DNA of 56,872 nt. Source: Chloroflexota bacterium (lineage in GTDB: Bacteria; Chloroflexota; Anaerolineae; CG2-30-64-16). Positions within the stretch are counted from its first letter, which is position 1. The number at the start of each line of letters is the position of its first letter. Below are positions 25,503 through 34,201 of this stretch, piece by piece. Where the stretch lies: positions 1-56,872 of the forward strand of contig JAPLHB010000043.1 in NCBI GenBank assembly GCA_026389845.1. Direction: 5' to 3'. Below the pieces are notes generated by a model, which was not told where the DNA came from, ran no database searches, and saw nothing but the letters and a program-made list of their open reading frames with translations. The translations under genes were made by a program, and so were the position numbers.

Positions 25503-28500
25503 ACACTGCCCTGCGTGCCCTTCTGCGTCACCTGGGTCTTGACCCGACTGCGGAGGAGATTGCCGATCTCCTTTGGTTAGCCGCGCAGTATGACGCGCCT
25601 GGTGAGGTTGGGCCCGGCCTGGGCGATGCGCGACTCCCTAATGAGAGGTCCAAACCACAAATCAAGGTTGAGTCCCAGGGCAAGAGTCGCGCATCGTCGG
25701 GTCAGACCACCGAAGCTGGTTCTACCACCGCCGACCTTTACCCGAAACTGGTGACAGATATGCTAGGGGGCAGCGCTGCTCGACCGTTTCGCAGCCCGGC
25801 CGCATATGCCTTGCCAGCCGCGCTCGAACTCGGCCGCAGCCTGCGTCCACTGAAACGCCGCACAGCATCTCGCACCCGATTCGCACTCGACGAAACCGCC
25901 ACCGCGCACCACATCGCCGACACGGGCGACTGGATGGCGGTGCTGCTTCCGGCACCCGAACGCTGGCTTGCCGTCACGGTGGTGGTCGATGAATCCTCGT
26001 CTATGGTGATCTGGCAGCAGATGATCGGCGAGTTGCTGCAACTGCTTGAACGGCAAGGGGCCTTTCGCAGCATACAAGTGTGGGGCTTTCGCGCCGCTGA
26101 CAGTGACAGCGCACTACATCTTTACAGCGGCTACGGACTATCCGCACGCCGCGATATGCCCCACCGCCCCGCCGAATTGATCGACCCGCTGGGCAGGCGG
26201 CTGATCATGGTGGTGAGCGATTGTGTGGCGCCGATCTGGCACAATGGTGTGATGGCGGGCGCGCTTGCACAATGGGGAACACAGGGGCTTGTGACACTTG
26301 TACAGACTCTTCCGGAACGGCTATGGTCGCGTACGGGACTGCGTACCCTTTATTGGCTCTTTGTGCGTGCGGCGGCCGCCGGTACACCCAACTCAGCATT
26401 AGAGATCCGCTGGAAAGAGAATCGCCCGCGGCCGCCGCGCGAAAACGCGTTACAAAATCACCACTCACGCGAAAAGCTGGCCGGCTGGCATCCGGCTGGC
26501 AGCGTTCCTGTGCCGGTCGTAACGCTGGAGGCAATCCCACTGAGCTATTGGTCGCGCAGTCTGGCGGGCGCCAGCGGCGTGTGGATTCCCGGGGTACTCG
26601 CGGCGCCCGGCGAGCCTTCGACCCCTCCACTCCCACCACCCGCGCAGGATGTAGACGAATTGTTGTGTGTCTTTGACGGCTCCGCTTCGCTGACCGCGAG
26701 GCGACTGGCGACGTATCTCTCTGCCGTGCCTCTTACATTGCCGATCATGCGCCTGGTACAACAGGCGATGCTGCCCGAATCACGCCAAGTCCACCTGGCC
26801 GAGGTCTTTCTCAGCGGACTCATCCGGCATCCACCCATTGACGATAGCGAGCCGGCAAATCGGATCCTATACGATTTTGTCTCCGATGAGGTACGTGAGC
26901 GGCTGCAGGACAACCTGCGCGATTACGAATTGGGCGACGTGCTGCAGGCAGTCTCTGCGTACATTAGTGAGAGAGCTAGCCAGCCGCTCGATTTCGCGGC
27001 CTTGCTTGCCGATCCCACTGCCAAAGGAAGCTTGAGACTCGGCGAAGAACACGAACCTTTTGCACGCATCGCCGCCAACGCGTTGCGTCGGTTTGGCGGC
27101 CAATATGCGGATATCGCCGCTCGACTTGATTCCAGCATTGGAAGGGAAGAGGAAAAGGTCATCACTCCGATCCCGGTTGAGGCTTGGGCTAACGAGCCCC
27201 TCCGTGAGGAGTCGCTTCAGACGGCGAGTATACTGTCGTGGCTTCATCTTTCCGATTTGCATTTTCGGGCCGAAGACGCTCTCAACCGCAAGGTGGTCCT
27301 GGACGCCTTATGGCAGGATATCAAAGACCGAATGAAGGATGGCCTGAGGCCCGATTTCATCGCGTTCACCGGGGATGTCGCCTGGCAGGGGCAAGAGGAA
27401 GAGTACCGGCTGGCGGAGGAGTATTTCTTCAAGCCCCTTCTGGCCACAACCGGTCTTACGCCCAACGAGTTGTTTATCGTGCCCGGCAATCATGATGTTG
27501 ACTGGAATATCTCGGCAATGCTATCGGTGAATGTCGTCGCTCAACTACAGACGCGAGATGCCGTCAACGATTTCCTGGCCTCCGACAGGAAACGGGAAAC
27601 AGTTTTCATGTCCACGGCAGCGTATGCTGCGTTCATCCGTCGTGTCTTCGCCGGCTATTGGGAACCGGATGACCCGGCCGACTGGTACACACGAACCTTT
27701 CAGAAGAACGGCAAGACCGTCGCTCTGTTGGGATTGAACTCGGCATGGCTCAGTGGACATTTCAAAGAAGCAGATCAGGTCAACGACTATGGGCGCCTCC
27801 TGGTCGGTGAGCTACAGGTAGCTCAAGCCGTAGATGCTGCCAAGACCGCCGATATCAAGATCGCCCTGTTGCACCATCCATTTGAATGGTGCCAGGAATT
27901 CGATCGGAGCGACGTCGAGAGCCGGCTGCGAGAGGCGTGTCACTTCATCCTGCGCGGCCATCGGCATCGGGCCGGGTTCATCCAGGAAGTCACGTTCGAT
28001 GGTGAATGCGTCATCATCCCGGCCGGGGCAGCCTACGACCGACGCTCGCATCCTGATCGCAAGTACCCTGATCGCGAGTACCCCAACGGTTATGCTTTCG
28101 TCCAGCTCGATCTACGCACGGGTCGGGGTATAATGCACCTGAGACGCTACGGCGATAGCCTCCGCCGTTGGGTCAAGGACGTCGAGGCTACGGGCGAAAC
28201 ACGGGACGGACGTTGGGACTTCACCCTACCAAAGGCACTAGGTACGGCTTTTATTCCCCCGACTGCGATTTCCACCACATCTGGAACCCCTGCCCCAGAC
28301 CGCCGGACTCTAAGAGAGCTAGAGAAGGCACTCGGCCGGTTGGCGGATGCCATCGCACCATGGGAAGAAGAGAGCCAGGAAGCGTTTTACGATGGCCGTT
28401 CGCTGACGATTCCAGAGTACACAGCTTTTTCACACGCTTGGGATGCAAGCCAGAAACCATACCGGGAAGCACAGGCCCTCATCCAGAGGAATAACGACGT

Positions 28501-28675
28501 CAGGGACCAGTATGATGAGCTGTTCCGAAAGTTGTCGCAGACGCATGACGCTCTCCGCATGGCAAGACAGGACGTCGCACTCAAGCCAATTCCAGAGAAA
28601 ATGCATGATTTCACCGACGCGCTGGCGGTTTTGCAAACTAAGATCTCTGCAGATCTCGACTGGTTGCTGTCCTGA
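25499..28675 (+). CDS. SAV_2336-like/vWA protein fused to a calcineurin-like metallophosphoesterase (1058 aa)
   Basis: Residues 1-100 resemble the SAV_2336 N-terminal region. A vWA domain follows with a MIDAS-like DESSSM (Asp164), and residues about 370-560 are the helical segment that accompanies this family (…LPIMRLVQQAML…). The C-terminal half is a calcineurin-like phosphoesterase with every metal motif: DLH (586-588), GDVA, GNHD (663-666), HHPFEW and GHRH (820-823). The last 120 residues are coiled coil. vWA is the expected partner of MoxR. The phosphoesterase is probably an effector acting on nucleotides or nucleic acids, but its substrate is not evident. The GTG start overlaps the MoxR stop. 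Confidence 0.9.
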   Translation: MNTALRALLRHLGLDPTAEEIADLLWLAAQYDAPGEVGPGLGDARLPNERSKPQIKVESQGKSRASSGQTTEAGSTTADLYPKLVTDMLGGSAARPFRSPAAYALPAALELGRSLRPLKRRTASRTRFALDETATAHHIADTGDWMAVLLPAPERWLAVTVVVDESSSMVIWQQMIGELLQLLERQGAFRSIQVWGFRAADSDSALHLYSGYGLSARRDMPHRPAELIDPLGRRLIMVVSDCVAPIWHNGVMAGALAQWGTQGLVTLVQTLPERLWSRTGLRTLYWLFVRAAAAGTPNSALEIRWKENRPRPPRENALQNHHSREKLAGWHPAGSVPVPVVTLEAIPLSYWSRSLAGASGVWIPGVLAAPGEPSTPPLPPPAQDVDELLCVFDGSASLTARRLATYLSAVPLTLPIMRLVQQAMLPESRQVHLAEVFLSGLIRHPPIDDSEPANRILYDFVSDEVRERLQDNLRDYELGDVLQAVSAYISERASQPLDFAALLADPTAKGSLRLGEEHEPFARIAANALRRFGGQYADIAARLDSSIGREEEKVITPIPVEAWANEPLREESLQTASILSWLHLSDLHFRAEDALNRKVVLDALWQDIKDRMKDGLRPDFIAFTGDVAWQGQEEEYRLAEEYFFKPLLATTGLTPNELFIVPGNHDVDWNISAMLSVNVVAQLQTRDAVNDFLASDRKRETVFMSTAAYAAFIRRVFAGYWEPDDPADWYTRTFQKNGKTVALLGLNSAWLSGHFKEADQVNDYGRLLVGELQVAQAVDAAKTADIKIALLHHPFEWCQEFDRSDVESRLREACHFILRGHRHRAGFIQEVTFDGECVIIPAGAAYDRRSHPDRKYPDREYPNGYAFVQLDLRTGRGIMHLRRYGDSLRRWVKDVEATGETRDGRWDFTLPKALGTAFIPPTAISTTSGTPAPDRRTLRELEKALGRLADAIAPWEEESQEAFYDGRSLTIPEYTAFSHAWDASQKPYREAQALIQRNNDVRDQYDELFRKLSQTHDALRMARQDVALKPIPEKMHDFTDALAVLQTKISADLDWLLS

Positions 28676-28702
28676 AAAAGGTTCATGGAAAGGAATAAGG
28701 CA

Positions 28703-29236
28703 ATGACAGACTGTACTTGGGAACAGGCAGTCTCCCAGTTAGGGGGTGGCATTGGTGTCTATAGCACGTTTATGGCAAAAGGCCTGAACGAGCTATCCCT
28801 GTTTATCAGGGAAGCAAAAGAGAGTGCGGGATCGCGAAGACTGCTACGGACTCTTGAGGTCAAGCTTGGTCAACTGGATAAAACCTTTTCCGCATGCGAG
28901 CGTCTGGCACAGGAGGCTGTGATGGCAGATCGCATTTTGGAGGATAAGGAGTTGCGAGCAATAAGAGGGCAGTGGCCGGAAGTGAGATCACCGTACTACT
29001 ATGTGGGCACGCTGGTTCAGCGGATCATAGTACAGTCAGGCAGTGGCGGGATTACGGAATTGCCCGGGCTGTTCGAGAAGTTGACAGAGACTTATAAAAC
29101 CCTTGACTACGATGTCGGAAATGGATCAATGGCACTGATACCAAAAGACACTCCTCGTTTCAGGACAGCGCTCCAAATATTGACTAGTCGGGTCTCCGCT
29201 GAGCTAGATCGTACGATTGATGAAGGACTGGCCTAG
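28703..29236 (+). CDS. Helical protein of unknown function in the conflict operon (177 aa)
   Basis: I do not recognise this family. The protein is almost all helix, with charged amphipathic segments (…FIREAKESAGSRRLL…) and no catalytic motif, signal or membrane helix. The ATG at 28703 follows AAGGAATAAGG; an earlier ATG at 28685 adds six residues and cannot be excluded. It lies 27 bases after the vWA-phosphoesterase and 17 bases before the STAND gene. The position suggests a small adaptor or regulator specific to the STAND protein, or a death-fold-like linker. This is inference from place only. Confidence 0.7.
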   Translation: MTDCTWEQAVSQLGGGIGVYSTFMAKGLNELSLFIREAKESAGSRRLLRTLEVKLGQLDKTFSACERLAQEAVMADRILEDKELRAIRGQWPEVRSPYYYVGTLVQRIIVQSGSGGITELPGLFEKLTETYKTLDYDVGNGSMALIPKDTPRFRTALQILTSRVSAELDRTIDEGLA

Positions 29237-29253
29237 ATTGGGGAGGTGAAGCA

Positions 29254-30717
29254 ATGGAAAGTATCTCGGCAATGCTGGAAAGCCTTGAGACTATGGATCG
29301 ACAGCTTTTTGGCAAGCAAATGGAGCTGACAGAGAAAGAAGAACGCGGTACAATTCGACCAGAGGAAGTCGAGACGCTGACCAACGACGCCCGCAAGCTG
29401 ATCGGCCAGTGTATAGACGCGGGTGCGCGGACTCCCTTTGTCGAGGATAGGCAGCGCTTGTTGGCTATAATTAGGCACTGGGGCAATTTTGTGTTTGAAA
29501 GGACAAGAGAATTCACCCCTGCATCTCCTAAGTCTTCTGATATCGGTTTGACCTGGGTCGGCATGACTTGGGAGAAGCTTCGGGATGCATGTCGGGCACA
29601 GGCCAAGGCATTTTGCGATGGCAAGATAGATGCAGGTGTCTTCGATCCAGATCGGTCGGTCGCCAGGAAGGAAGTGCAACAGAATATCCTGCAATTCCTG
29701 GAAAGCAATTCCGCCGCCATGGTTCTAACTGGCGCGGCAGGCGTCGGCAAAACCTTCCTGATCTGCCAGATGGCCTATCAAAGCCTATCCGATGAAACTC
29801 AGTTCGTCCTGGCTTACGACTCATTGGACTTACCCAACCTCTTGCGCCAACTTCAGCCTGGACCAAGTGATACTCTGGGCGATGCCCTTGGCCGTATTAT
29901 CGCCCGTGACTTGGGGTATCCCGACTTTTCGGCGTTGGAACGAGAACTCAACTATCTCGCTCACGTCATTGAGAACAAAAACGCCCATCTACTCGTGTGC
30001 TTCGATGGCCTTGATACCTTCAGACTCGATAACCGGCCGCCTGACCACCTGATGGTTGCAATCAACGCGCTCGTGGAGCGGTTTGCAAGAGAGCAAGATG
30101 AACTGTGTCGGATCAAATTCATCATCACCTGCCTTGACTCCACGTGGGATTTGCTGATAGACGAGCGCCAGCTTGCAGTACACCATTACTATCATAGCCA
30201 GGCGGGCCGCCTCACCTGGCCCGTCCAGGAATTCACCGAGGAGGAGTTCAAAGAGGCTTATCAGAAGTATGCCAACAGACCGGCCGATGGGAAGACCTTC
30301 CAGGAGACCAAGGGTGTCAGCCAGAAACACCCCTATCTGTTACGCATTGCCGCAGAGCTTCTAGCCAAAGGGGAGGCGGTGACGAGAGAAATGGTGTTCA
30401 ACATCTTTTATGAAAGGCGCGTGCGGCGTGGCTCCATGACCGAACAAATCCGCAAAGAACGCTTCCTCGCCGGATTAGTCAAAGGCGGCTACACGGAGGA
30501 TAAGGGCGTACCTGCCCTTGACGTCGATATCGACGATCCTGCTTATGATACGCTCAACCTGGATGGCATCATAACGCAAGAGCTGACTCGCAATCCACTA
30601 ACGCGCATTAGCGAATATGTCCTGAAACTCAGACCCAGAGGCCTGGCGGAATACCTCCGAGAACGGTTCAGTTTGAGCAACAAAGGCCAGCCAAACCAGG
30701 CAGAGGGAACCGTATAG
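29254..30717 (+). CDS. STAND-type P-loop NTPase (487 aa), last gene of the conflict operon
   Basis: Walker A is GAAGVGKT (160-167), and Walker B is LLVCFDGLD with Asp251. A sensor-like Thr/Asp segment (FIITCLDSTWDLL) follows about 40 residues later. Residues 1-130 form a helical N-terminal domain resembling an effector-associated domain. The C-terminal 130 residues look like a winged helix with helical bundle (…MTEQIRKERFLAGLVKGGYTE…). STAND NTPases act as nucleotide-gated switches in defence. GGGGAGGTG precedes the ATG. There is no obvious repeat sensor domain (WD40, TPR), so the trigger is probably bound by the N-terminal domain or by the preceding helical protein. Confidence 0.85.
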   Translation: MESISAMLESLETMDRQLFGKQMELTEKEERGTIRPEEVETLTNDARKLIGQCIDAGARTPFVEDRQRLLAIIRHWGNFVFERTREFTPASPKSSDIGLTWVGMTWEKLRDACRAQAKAFCDGKIDAGVFDPDRSVARKEVQQNILQFLESNSAAMVLTGAAGVGKTFLICQMAYQSLSDETQFVLAYDSLDLPNLLRQLQPGPSDTLGDALGRIIARDLGYPDFSALERELNYLAHVIENKNAHLLVCFDGLDTFRLDNRPPDHLMVAINALVERFAREQDELCRIKFIITCLDSTWDLLIDERQLAVHHYYHSQAGRLTWPVQEFTEEEFKEAYQKYANRPADGKTFQETKGVSQKHPYLLRIAAELLAKGEAVTREMVFNIFYERRVRRGSMTEQIRKERFLAGLVKGGYTEDKGVPALDVDIDDPAYDTLNLDGIITQELTRNPLTRISEYVLKLRPRGLAEYLRERFSLSNKGQPNQAEGTV

Positions 30718-30793
30718 AGGCGGTCAGATCCGCCTTTCCGGGGCGGGACTCTGTTCCAAATACATCGGGACACAGGTCGAGCAGGAAACGATC

Positions 30794-30826
30794 AGGAGAC
30801 CCTATCGAATGAAGGGCTCCTTTTTG
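30794..30826 (+). terminator. Rho-independent terminator ending the conflict operon
   Basis: GGAG(A)CCCT pairs with AGGGCTCC around a 9-base loop and is followed by TTTTTGTTT. A weaker hairpin (AGGCGG…CCGCCT, 30718-30735) precedes it directly after the stop codon. Confidence 0.8.
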
Positions 30827-30861
30827 TTTCTGAGACATTGACGGCAACCGCTTGCCAAACG

Positions 30862-30880
30862 ATCATGCATCATGTATGAT
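30862..30880. promoter_or_regulatory. Near-perfect 19-bp palindrome before a small gene (operator candidate)
   Basis: ATCATGCATCATGTATGAT reads nearly the same on the opposite strand (mismatches only at two symmetric positions beside the centre). The right half contains TATGAT, a good -10 box, 21 bases before the ATG at 30901. A repressor bound here would block the promoter. The adjacent regulator at 31171 is the obvious candidate for binding. Confidence 0.5.
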
Positions 30881-30900
30881 AAGCGATGTGGAGGTGGCAC

Positions 30901-31167
30901 ATGGCCGTCCTGACCCGCTTTCGATTTACCGACGAAGAGATGCTGGACTTCTTCGATGAACAGTTGCCGTCACTGTTGGAACAGCGACCGGAACTGGAGA
31001 CGCGCATCTACCATGCTCTCATGAAGACATTTGCCACGAAACCGGAGGTGGCGGCGATACTGGCTGAGCTACGTGAACACCGCAGCGAGTTCCATGAGTT
31101 CAAGGTACGGGAGGCCAGCTTCACCGTCATCGAGCCAGAGGAAGATGCTCTGGTGGGCGACGTTTGA
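30901..31167 (+). CDS. Small coiled-coil protein of unknown function (88 aa)
   Basis: GGAGGTGG lies 4 bases before the ATG at 30901; an in-frame ATG five codons earlier has no such site. The protein is helical and ends in a segment LAELREHRSEFHEFKVRE that resembles the N-terminal coiled coil found ahead of PD-(D/E)xK nuclease domains in DUF3782-like proteins, but the nuclease part is absent. It stops 3 bases before the next gene, so the two are surely co-transcribed. It may be a shortened relative or a partner of the downstream regulator. Confidence 0.7.
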   Translation: MAVLTRFRFTDEEMLDFFDEQLPSLLEQRPELETRIYHALMKTFATKPEVAAILAELREHRSEFHEFKVREASFTVIEPEEDALVGDV

Positions 31168-31170
31168 CGC

Positions 31171-32568
31171 ATGATCCTTCAACGTCCCCGCTGGACATCC
31201 GCCGACATTTCTGCCTTTTTTTCCGCCGGCCCCGGTGAGCGCGTCGCCTTCGCCCCGGCCGCGATCAGCCCGGCAAAACTGGCCGAAACCCTGACCGCGC
31301 TCGCCAACGCCCACGGCGGCGACGTGCTCCTCGGCGTCACGCCGGCCGGCAAAGTCGCCGGCGTGACGAGCGCCGACGAGGCCCGCACTGCGGTTCAGGC
31401 CGCCGGGCTGCTCTCCACCCCGCCGCTGATCCTGCCCCTGCCGCAGATCGTCGAGCTGGACGGCAAGCCGATCTGCCTGGTGGAAGTGCCGCCGGGTCTG
31501 CCGCACGTCTACAGCCTGGCCGGTCGCTACCTCACCCGCACCGGTCGGGAGAACCGCCTGCTGACCACGAGCGAACTGAGCGGGCTGCTGCTGGCGCGGA
31601 GCGAGGCCGGCTTCGAGTCACGCCCGGCCCCCGGCGCCAGCCTGGCCGATCTCGACCCGGCCGCGGTGCAAAGCTACCTGGACGCGCTCGCCGCGCCGGC
31701 TGGCGAGAGCTGGCAACGACTCCTCCTGGCCCGCGGCTGCCTCACCGAAGCCGCGGATGGCCTGCTGCCGACCTACGCGGGCATGTTGCTCTTCGGTCGC
31801 CAGCCGCAGCGCTTCGTGCCGAGCGCCGAGATCATCCTGGTGCGCTACGCCGGCCCGCAGATGGGCGACGAGTTCGCGCGACACGACGCCCGCGGCGCCC
31901 TGCCCGATCAAATCCGCCAGGCGGAAGCGTTCGTCAACACCCACATGCGCCGGGGAATGCGCATCAAGGGGTTCACGCGGGAAGAAACTGCCGAATACCC
32001 GATCTCCGTGATCCGCGAGGCCATCGTCAACGCGGTGGCGCACCGCGACTATGCCATCCGCGGGGAGGGCATCCGGCTGCTGATGTTCAGCGACCACATG
32101 GAGGTCTACAGCCCCGGCCGCCTGCCCGGCCACGTGACCCTGGAAAACCTGTTGAGCGAACGTTTCTCCCGCAACGAGGCGATTGTCCAAGCCCTTTCGG
32201 ATCTCGGCTTCGTGGAGCGCCTGGGCTACGGCATTGACCGGATGGTCGCGGCCATGGGTGAGGCGGGACTGCCTGCGCCGGTCTTCGAAGAAACCGTCGC
32301 CGGCTTCAAGGTGACGTTACACGGCCGCGGCGACGAACTGGTCAGCGCCGATCCCGCCGCGCGTTGGGGCAATCGTCGCCTCACTCCCCGCCAGGAGCGC
32401 GCCCTGGCCCACCTGACCGAGCACGGCAGCATCACCAACCGCGAGTTTCGCGACCTCTTCCCCGACCTGAGCGACGAAACGATCCGCCGCGAGCTGGCGG
32501 ATTTGGTGGATCAGGGGTTGATTATGAAGGTGGGGGAACGGAAAGCGACGTATTATATTCTGAAGTGA
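31171..32568 (+). CDS. AlbA_2/Schlafen-like and HATPase-type DNA-binding regulator (465 aa)
   Basis: Residues about 20-125 fit the AlbA_2 (divergent AAA_4, Schlafen-like) domain, with [22 protein letters not shown] as the core. Residues about 265-345 match the ATP-binding domain that follows it ([17 protein letters not shown]…). The C-terminal 65 residues are a winged helix (…[20 protein letters not shown]). Proteins of this layout are generally annotated as transcriptional regulators or helicase-related. The start at 31171 has little room for a ribosome site, and translational coupling with the small gene is likely. The product could act on the palindrome at 30862. Confidence 0.85.
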   Translation: MILQRPRWTSADISAFFSAGPGERVAFAPAAISPAKLAETLTALANAHGGDVLLGVTPAGKVAGVTSADEARTAVQAAGLLSTPPLILPLPQIVELDGKPICLVEVPPGLPHVYSLAGRYLTRTGRENRLLTTSELSGLLLARSEAGFESRPAPGASLADLDPAAVQSYLDALAAPAGESWQRLLLARGCLTEAADGLLPTYAGMLLFGRQPQRFVPSAEIILVRYAGPQMGDEFARHDARGALPDQIRQAEAFVNTHMRRGMRIKGFTREETAEYPISVIREAIVNAVAHRDYAIRGEGIRLLMFSDHMEVYSPGRLPGHVTLENLLSERFSRNEAIVQALSDLGFVERLGYGIDRMVAAMGEAGLPAPVFEETVAGFKVTLHGRGDELVSADPAARWGNRRLTPRQERALAHLTEHGSITNREFRDLFPDLSDETIRRELADLVDQGLIMKVGERKATYYILK

Positions 32569-32570
32569 TG

Positions 32571-32690
32571 GCGTGCTACGTGCTACGTGCTACGTGCTAC
32601 GTGCTACGTGCTGCGTGCTGCGTGCTGCGTGCTGCGTGCTGCGTGCTACGTGCTGCGTGTTGCGTGCTACGTGCTGCGTGTTGCGTGCTT
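32571..32690. repeat. CGTGCTA/CGTGCTG heptamer array
   Basis: About seventeen units with period 7 start 2 bases after the regulator's stop codon. They change gradually from CGTGCTA to CGTGCTG to CGTGTTG, suggesting expansion from a varying master unit. Confidence 0.93.
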
Positions 32691-32769
32691 GCCCGAAATC
32701 GGTCTTTGCATTTCAGCAAGATACGCGCTAGAATGGCGCCGATGTCATCGAGCGATTGGAGGGTGGAAC

Positions 32770-33009
32770 ATGTATACGATCCAAATCGAGATTCCTGGTC
32801 ACTTGGCCGAACGATTGGCGCCCTACCAAACGCGGTTGCCGGAGTTACTGGAACTGGGTCTCCTGGAATGGGAGTCACAGGCGCAGTCAGCGCCCCTGAC
32901 GGAACAGGATGCCTTGCTACAAGTTCTGGCTGAATCGGGCAAAGTTGAGCTACCGAAGCCCTACAATGCCAGCCGGCCCCTCACTACCCGACATAGCGCC
33001 GTAGTATAG
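32770..33009 (+). CDS. Small protein of unknown function (79 aa) with a repeat-derived tail
   Basis: GGAGGGTGG lies just before the ATG at 32770. The protein starts MYTIQIEIPGHLAERLAPYQ and is helical, resembling small Chloroflexota proteins that are often paired with toxins, though no toxin gene follows. The last 13 residues or so (…SRPLTTRHSAVV) are encoded by the left arm of a hairpin element, so the original C-terminus has probably been replaced. An open frame extending back to 32587 is only heptamer repeat and is not coding. Confidence 0.6.
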   Translation: MYTIQIEIPGHLAERLAPYQTRLPELLELGLLEWESQAQSAPLTEQDALLQVLAESGKVELPKPYNASRPLTTRHSAVV

Positions 33010-33095
33010 GGCCTTGTGCCCGCCGACAACGCTGCTATGCCCGTCAGGACGCCCACAAGGGGCTATGCTACGTGTGTCGGGTAATGAGAGCCGGC
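32972..33095. repeat. 124-bp hairpin element (MITE-like)
   Basis: The outer arms, beginning GCCGGC at 32972 and ending GCCGGC at 33095, pair over roughly 45 bases, with shared blocks TACCCGACA, TAG-ATAG and CCTTGTG. No gene lies inside. The left arm is translated as the end of the small protein at 32770. The rest of the gap to the thioesterase has no gene. Confidence 0.75.
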
Positions 33096-33241
33096 CCTAC
33101 AAACGCCGCACCCCGGTTCCGATCACCGGCAAACCTGTCAGCGAGTTGGTCATCGAGCAGCGAGGGGCAACTTGATCCGATCAGCGCGAGGTGAAGGTCT
33201 CATCACTGACAACCCCAACTTGCACCTATAGCCGAGGCGCT

Positions 33242-33766
33242 ATGAACAACGCCTTCCAAGACTACTACCCCGATCACCTGAGCCATTGCTACGGCTGCGG
33301 CCGGCTGAACGAGCAGGGCTTACAGATCAAAAGCTACTGGGACGGCGACGAGACGGTCTGCACATTTCAGCCCAGACGCTATCACACGGCCATCCCCGGC
33401 TACGTCTACGGTGGGCTGATCGCGTCGCTGATGGACTGCCACGCCACCGGCACGGCCGCCGCGGCCGCCTATCGGGCTGCGGGCCGGCCGATGGATACCG
33501 AGCCAGCGTTCCGCTTCCTGACGGCCTCGCTCCACGTGGACTATCTGCGGCCGACCCCGATTGATGCGCTGTTGGAGTTACGGGGCCAGGTGAAGGAAAT
33601 CAAGGGGCGCAAGGTTATCGTGACGGTGACGCTCTCGGCCCACGGCGAGGTGTGCGCCCGCGGCGAAGTTGTGGCCGTGCAGGTACCCGAGGAGTTCATG
33701 CAAAAATTGGCAGTACCGCAAAACTCGCTTTTGTCACCCCTTCGTTGCACTCAGGGCAGGCTCTGA
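33242..33766 (+). CDS. PaaI-family hotdog thioesterase with a repeat-derived C-terminus
   Basis: Hotdog thioesterases cleave acyl-CoA or related thioesters. HCYGCGRLNEQGLQIKSYW (about residues 16-34) and the core helix GYVYGGLIASLMDCHATGTA (about 57-76) are typical of the PaaI subgroup. The ATG at 33242 is chosen because GAGG lies upstream and the protein begins in register with the family; a longer frame from 33191 lacks support. The last 18 residues (VPQNSLLSPLRCTQGRL and neighbours) come from a MITE-like element inserted at the end of the gene, which removed the native stop. The catalytic core is untouched, so the enzyme is probably active. Confidence 0.85.
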   Translation: MNNAFQDYYPDHLSHCYGCGRLNEQGLQIKSYWDGDETVCTFQPRRYHTAIPGYVYGGLIASLMDCHATGTAAAAAYRAAGRPMDTEPAFRFLTASLHVDYLRPTPIDALLELRGQVKEIKGRKVIVTVTLSAHGEVCARGEVVAVQVPEEFMQKLAVPQNSLLSPLRCTQGRL

Positions 33767-33859
33767 GCGGGTTGGTCCCGGGAGGTCCGGCACGGCGAGA
33801 TTCCAGCGAAGGGTCTCGTTGCGACACCGGATTCTTCGCTGGACGCTCGCCGTCGCGAG
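33710..33859 (+). repeat. MITE-like element, copy 1, truncated at its right end
   Basis: The left terminal repeat GCAGTACCGCAAAACTCGC is intact and matches an end of copy 4 exactly. The core (…CAGCGAAGGGTCTCG…GGATTCTTCGCTGG…) aligns with the other copies. The element stops before the right terminal repeat, where a broken gene begins. Confidence 0.85.
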
Positions 33860-34158
33860 ATGCCCATCGTCTGGACGCTGCTTCACGCCCGACCGCAGCC
33901 ATGGGCCGATCTGCTGGCGCACTTCAAGGCTGCCCTGGCGAAGAATCCGCCTGACCTGGCCGACTTCGAGTTCCCCGGCATGGCGCCTACAGTCCACGCC
34001 ACCTGCCCACCCATGGCATCTTCGTCATCGAAAAGTGGGTGGCGGGCAAAGCGCCAGTCCAGGTGATCTGGGAGCAGATGGACGCCGGCCACCTGCAGAT
34101 CGAGTCGCGCATCCCACAGGGGCCGGAACTGTTTGAGCCGGCCGTGGTGACAGGGTGA
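33860..34158 (+). pseudogene. Frameshifted small gene of unknown function
   Basis: An ATG at 33860 starts a frame (MPIVWTLLHARPQPWADLLA…DFEFPG) which is lost near 33985. The protein-like sequence continues in another frame (…SPRHLPTHGIFVIEKWVAGK… to a stop at 34158). Together they would make about 98 residues. A single-base deletion near the GGCATGGCGCC stretch explains it. It is either a decayed gene or a sequencing error. No family is recognised. The upstream boundary is the truncated MITE, so the true 5' end may be missing. Confidence 0.55.
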
Positions 34159-34201
34159 CACGGTGACAGGGTGACGCAACTCTTGACCGCATTGGATTTA
34201 C

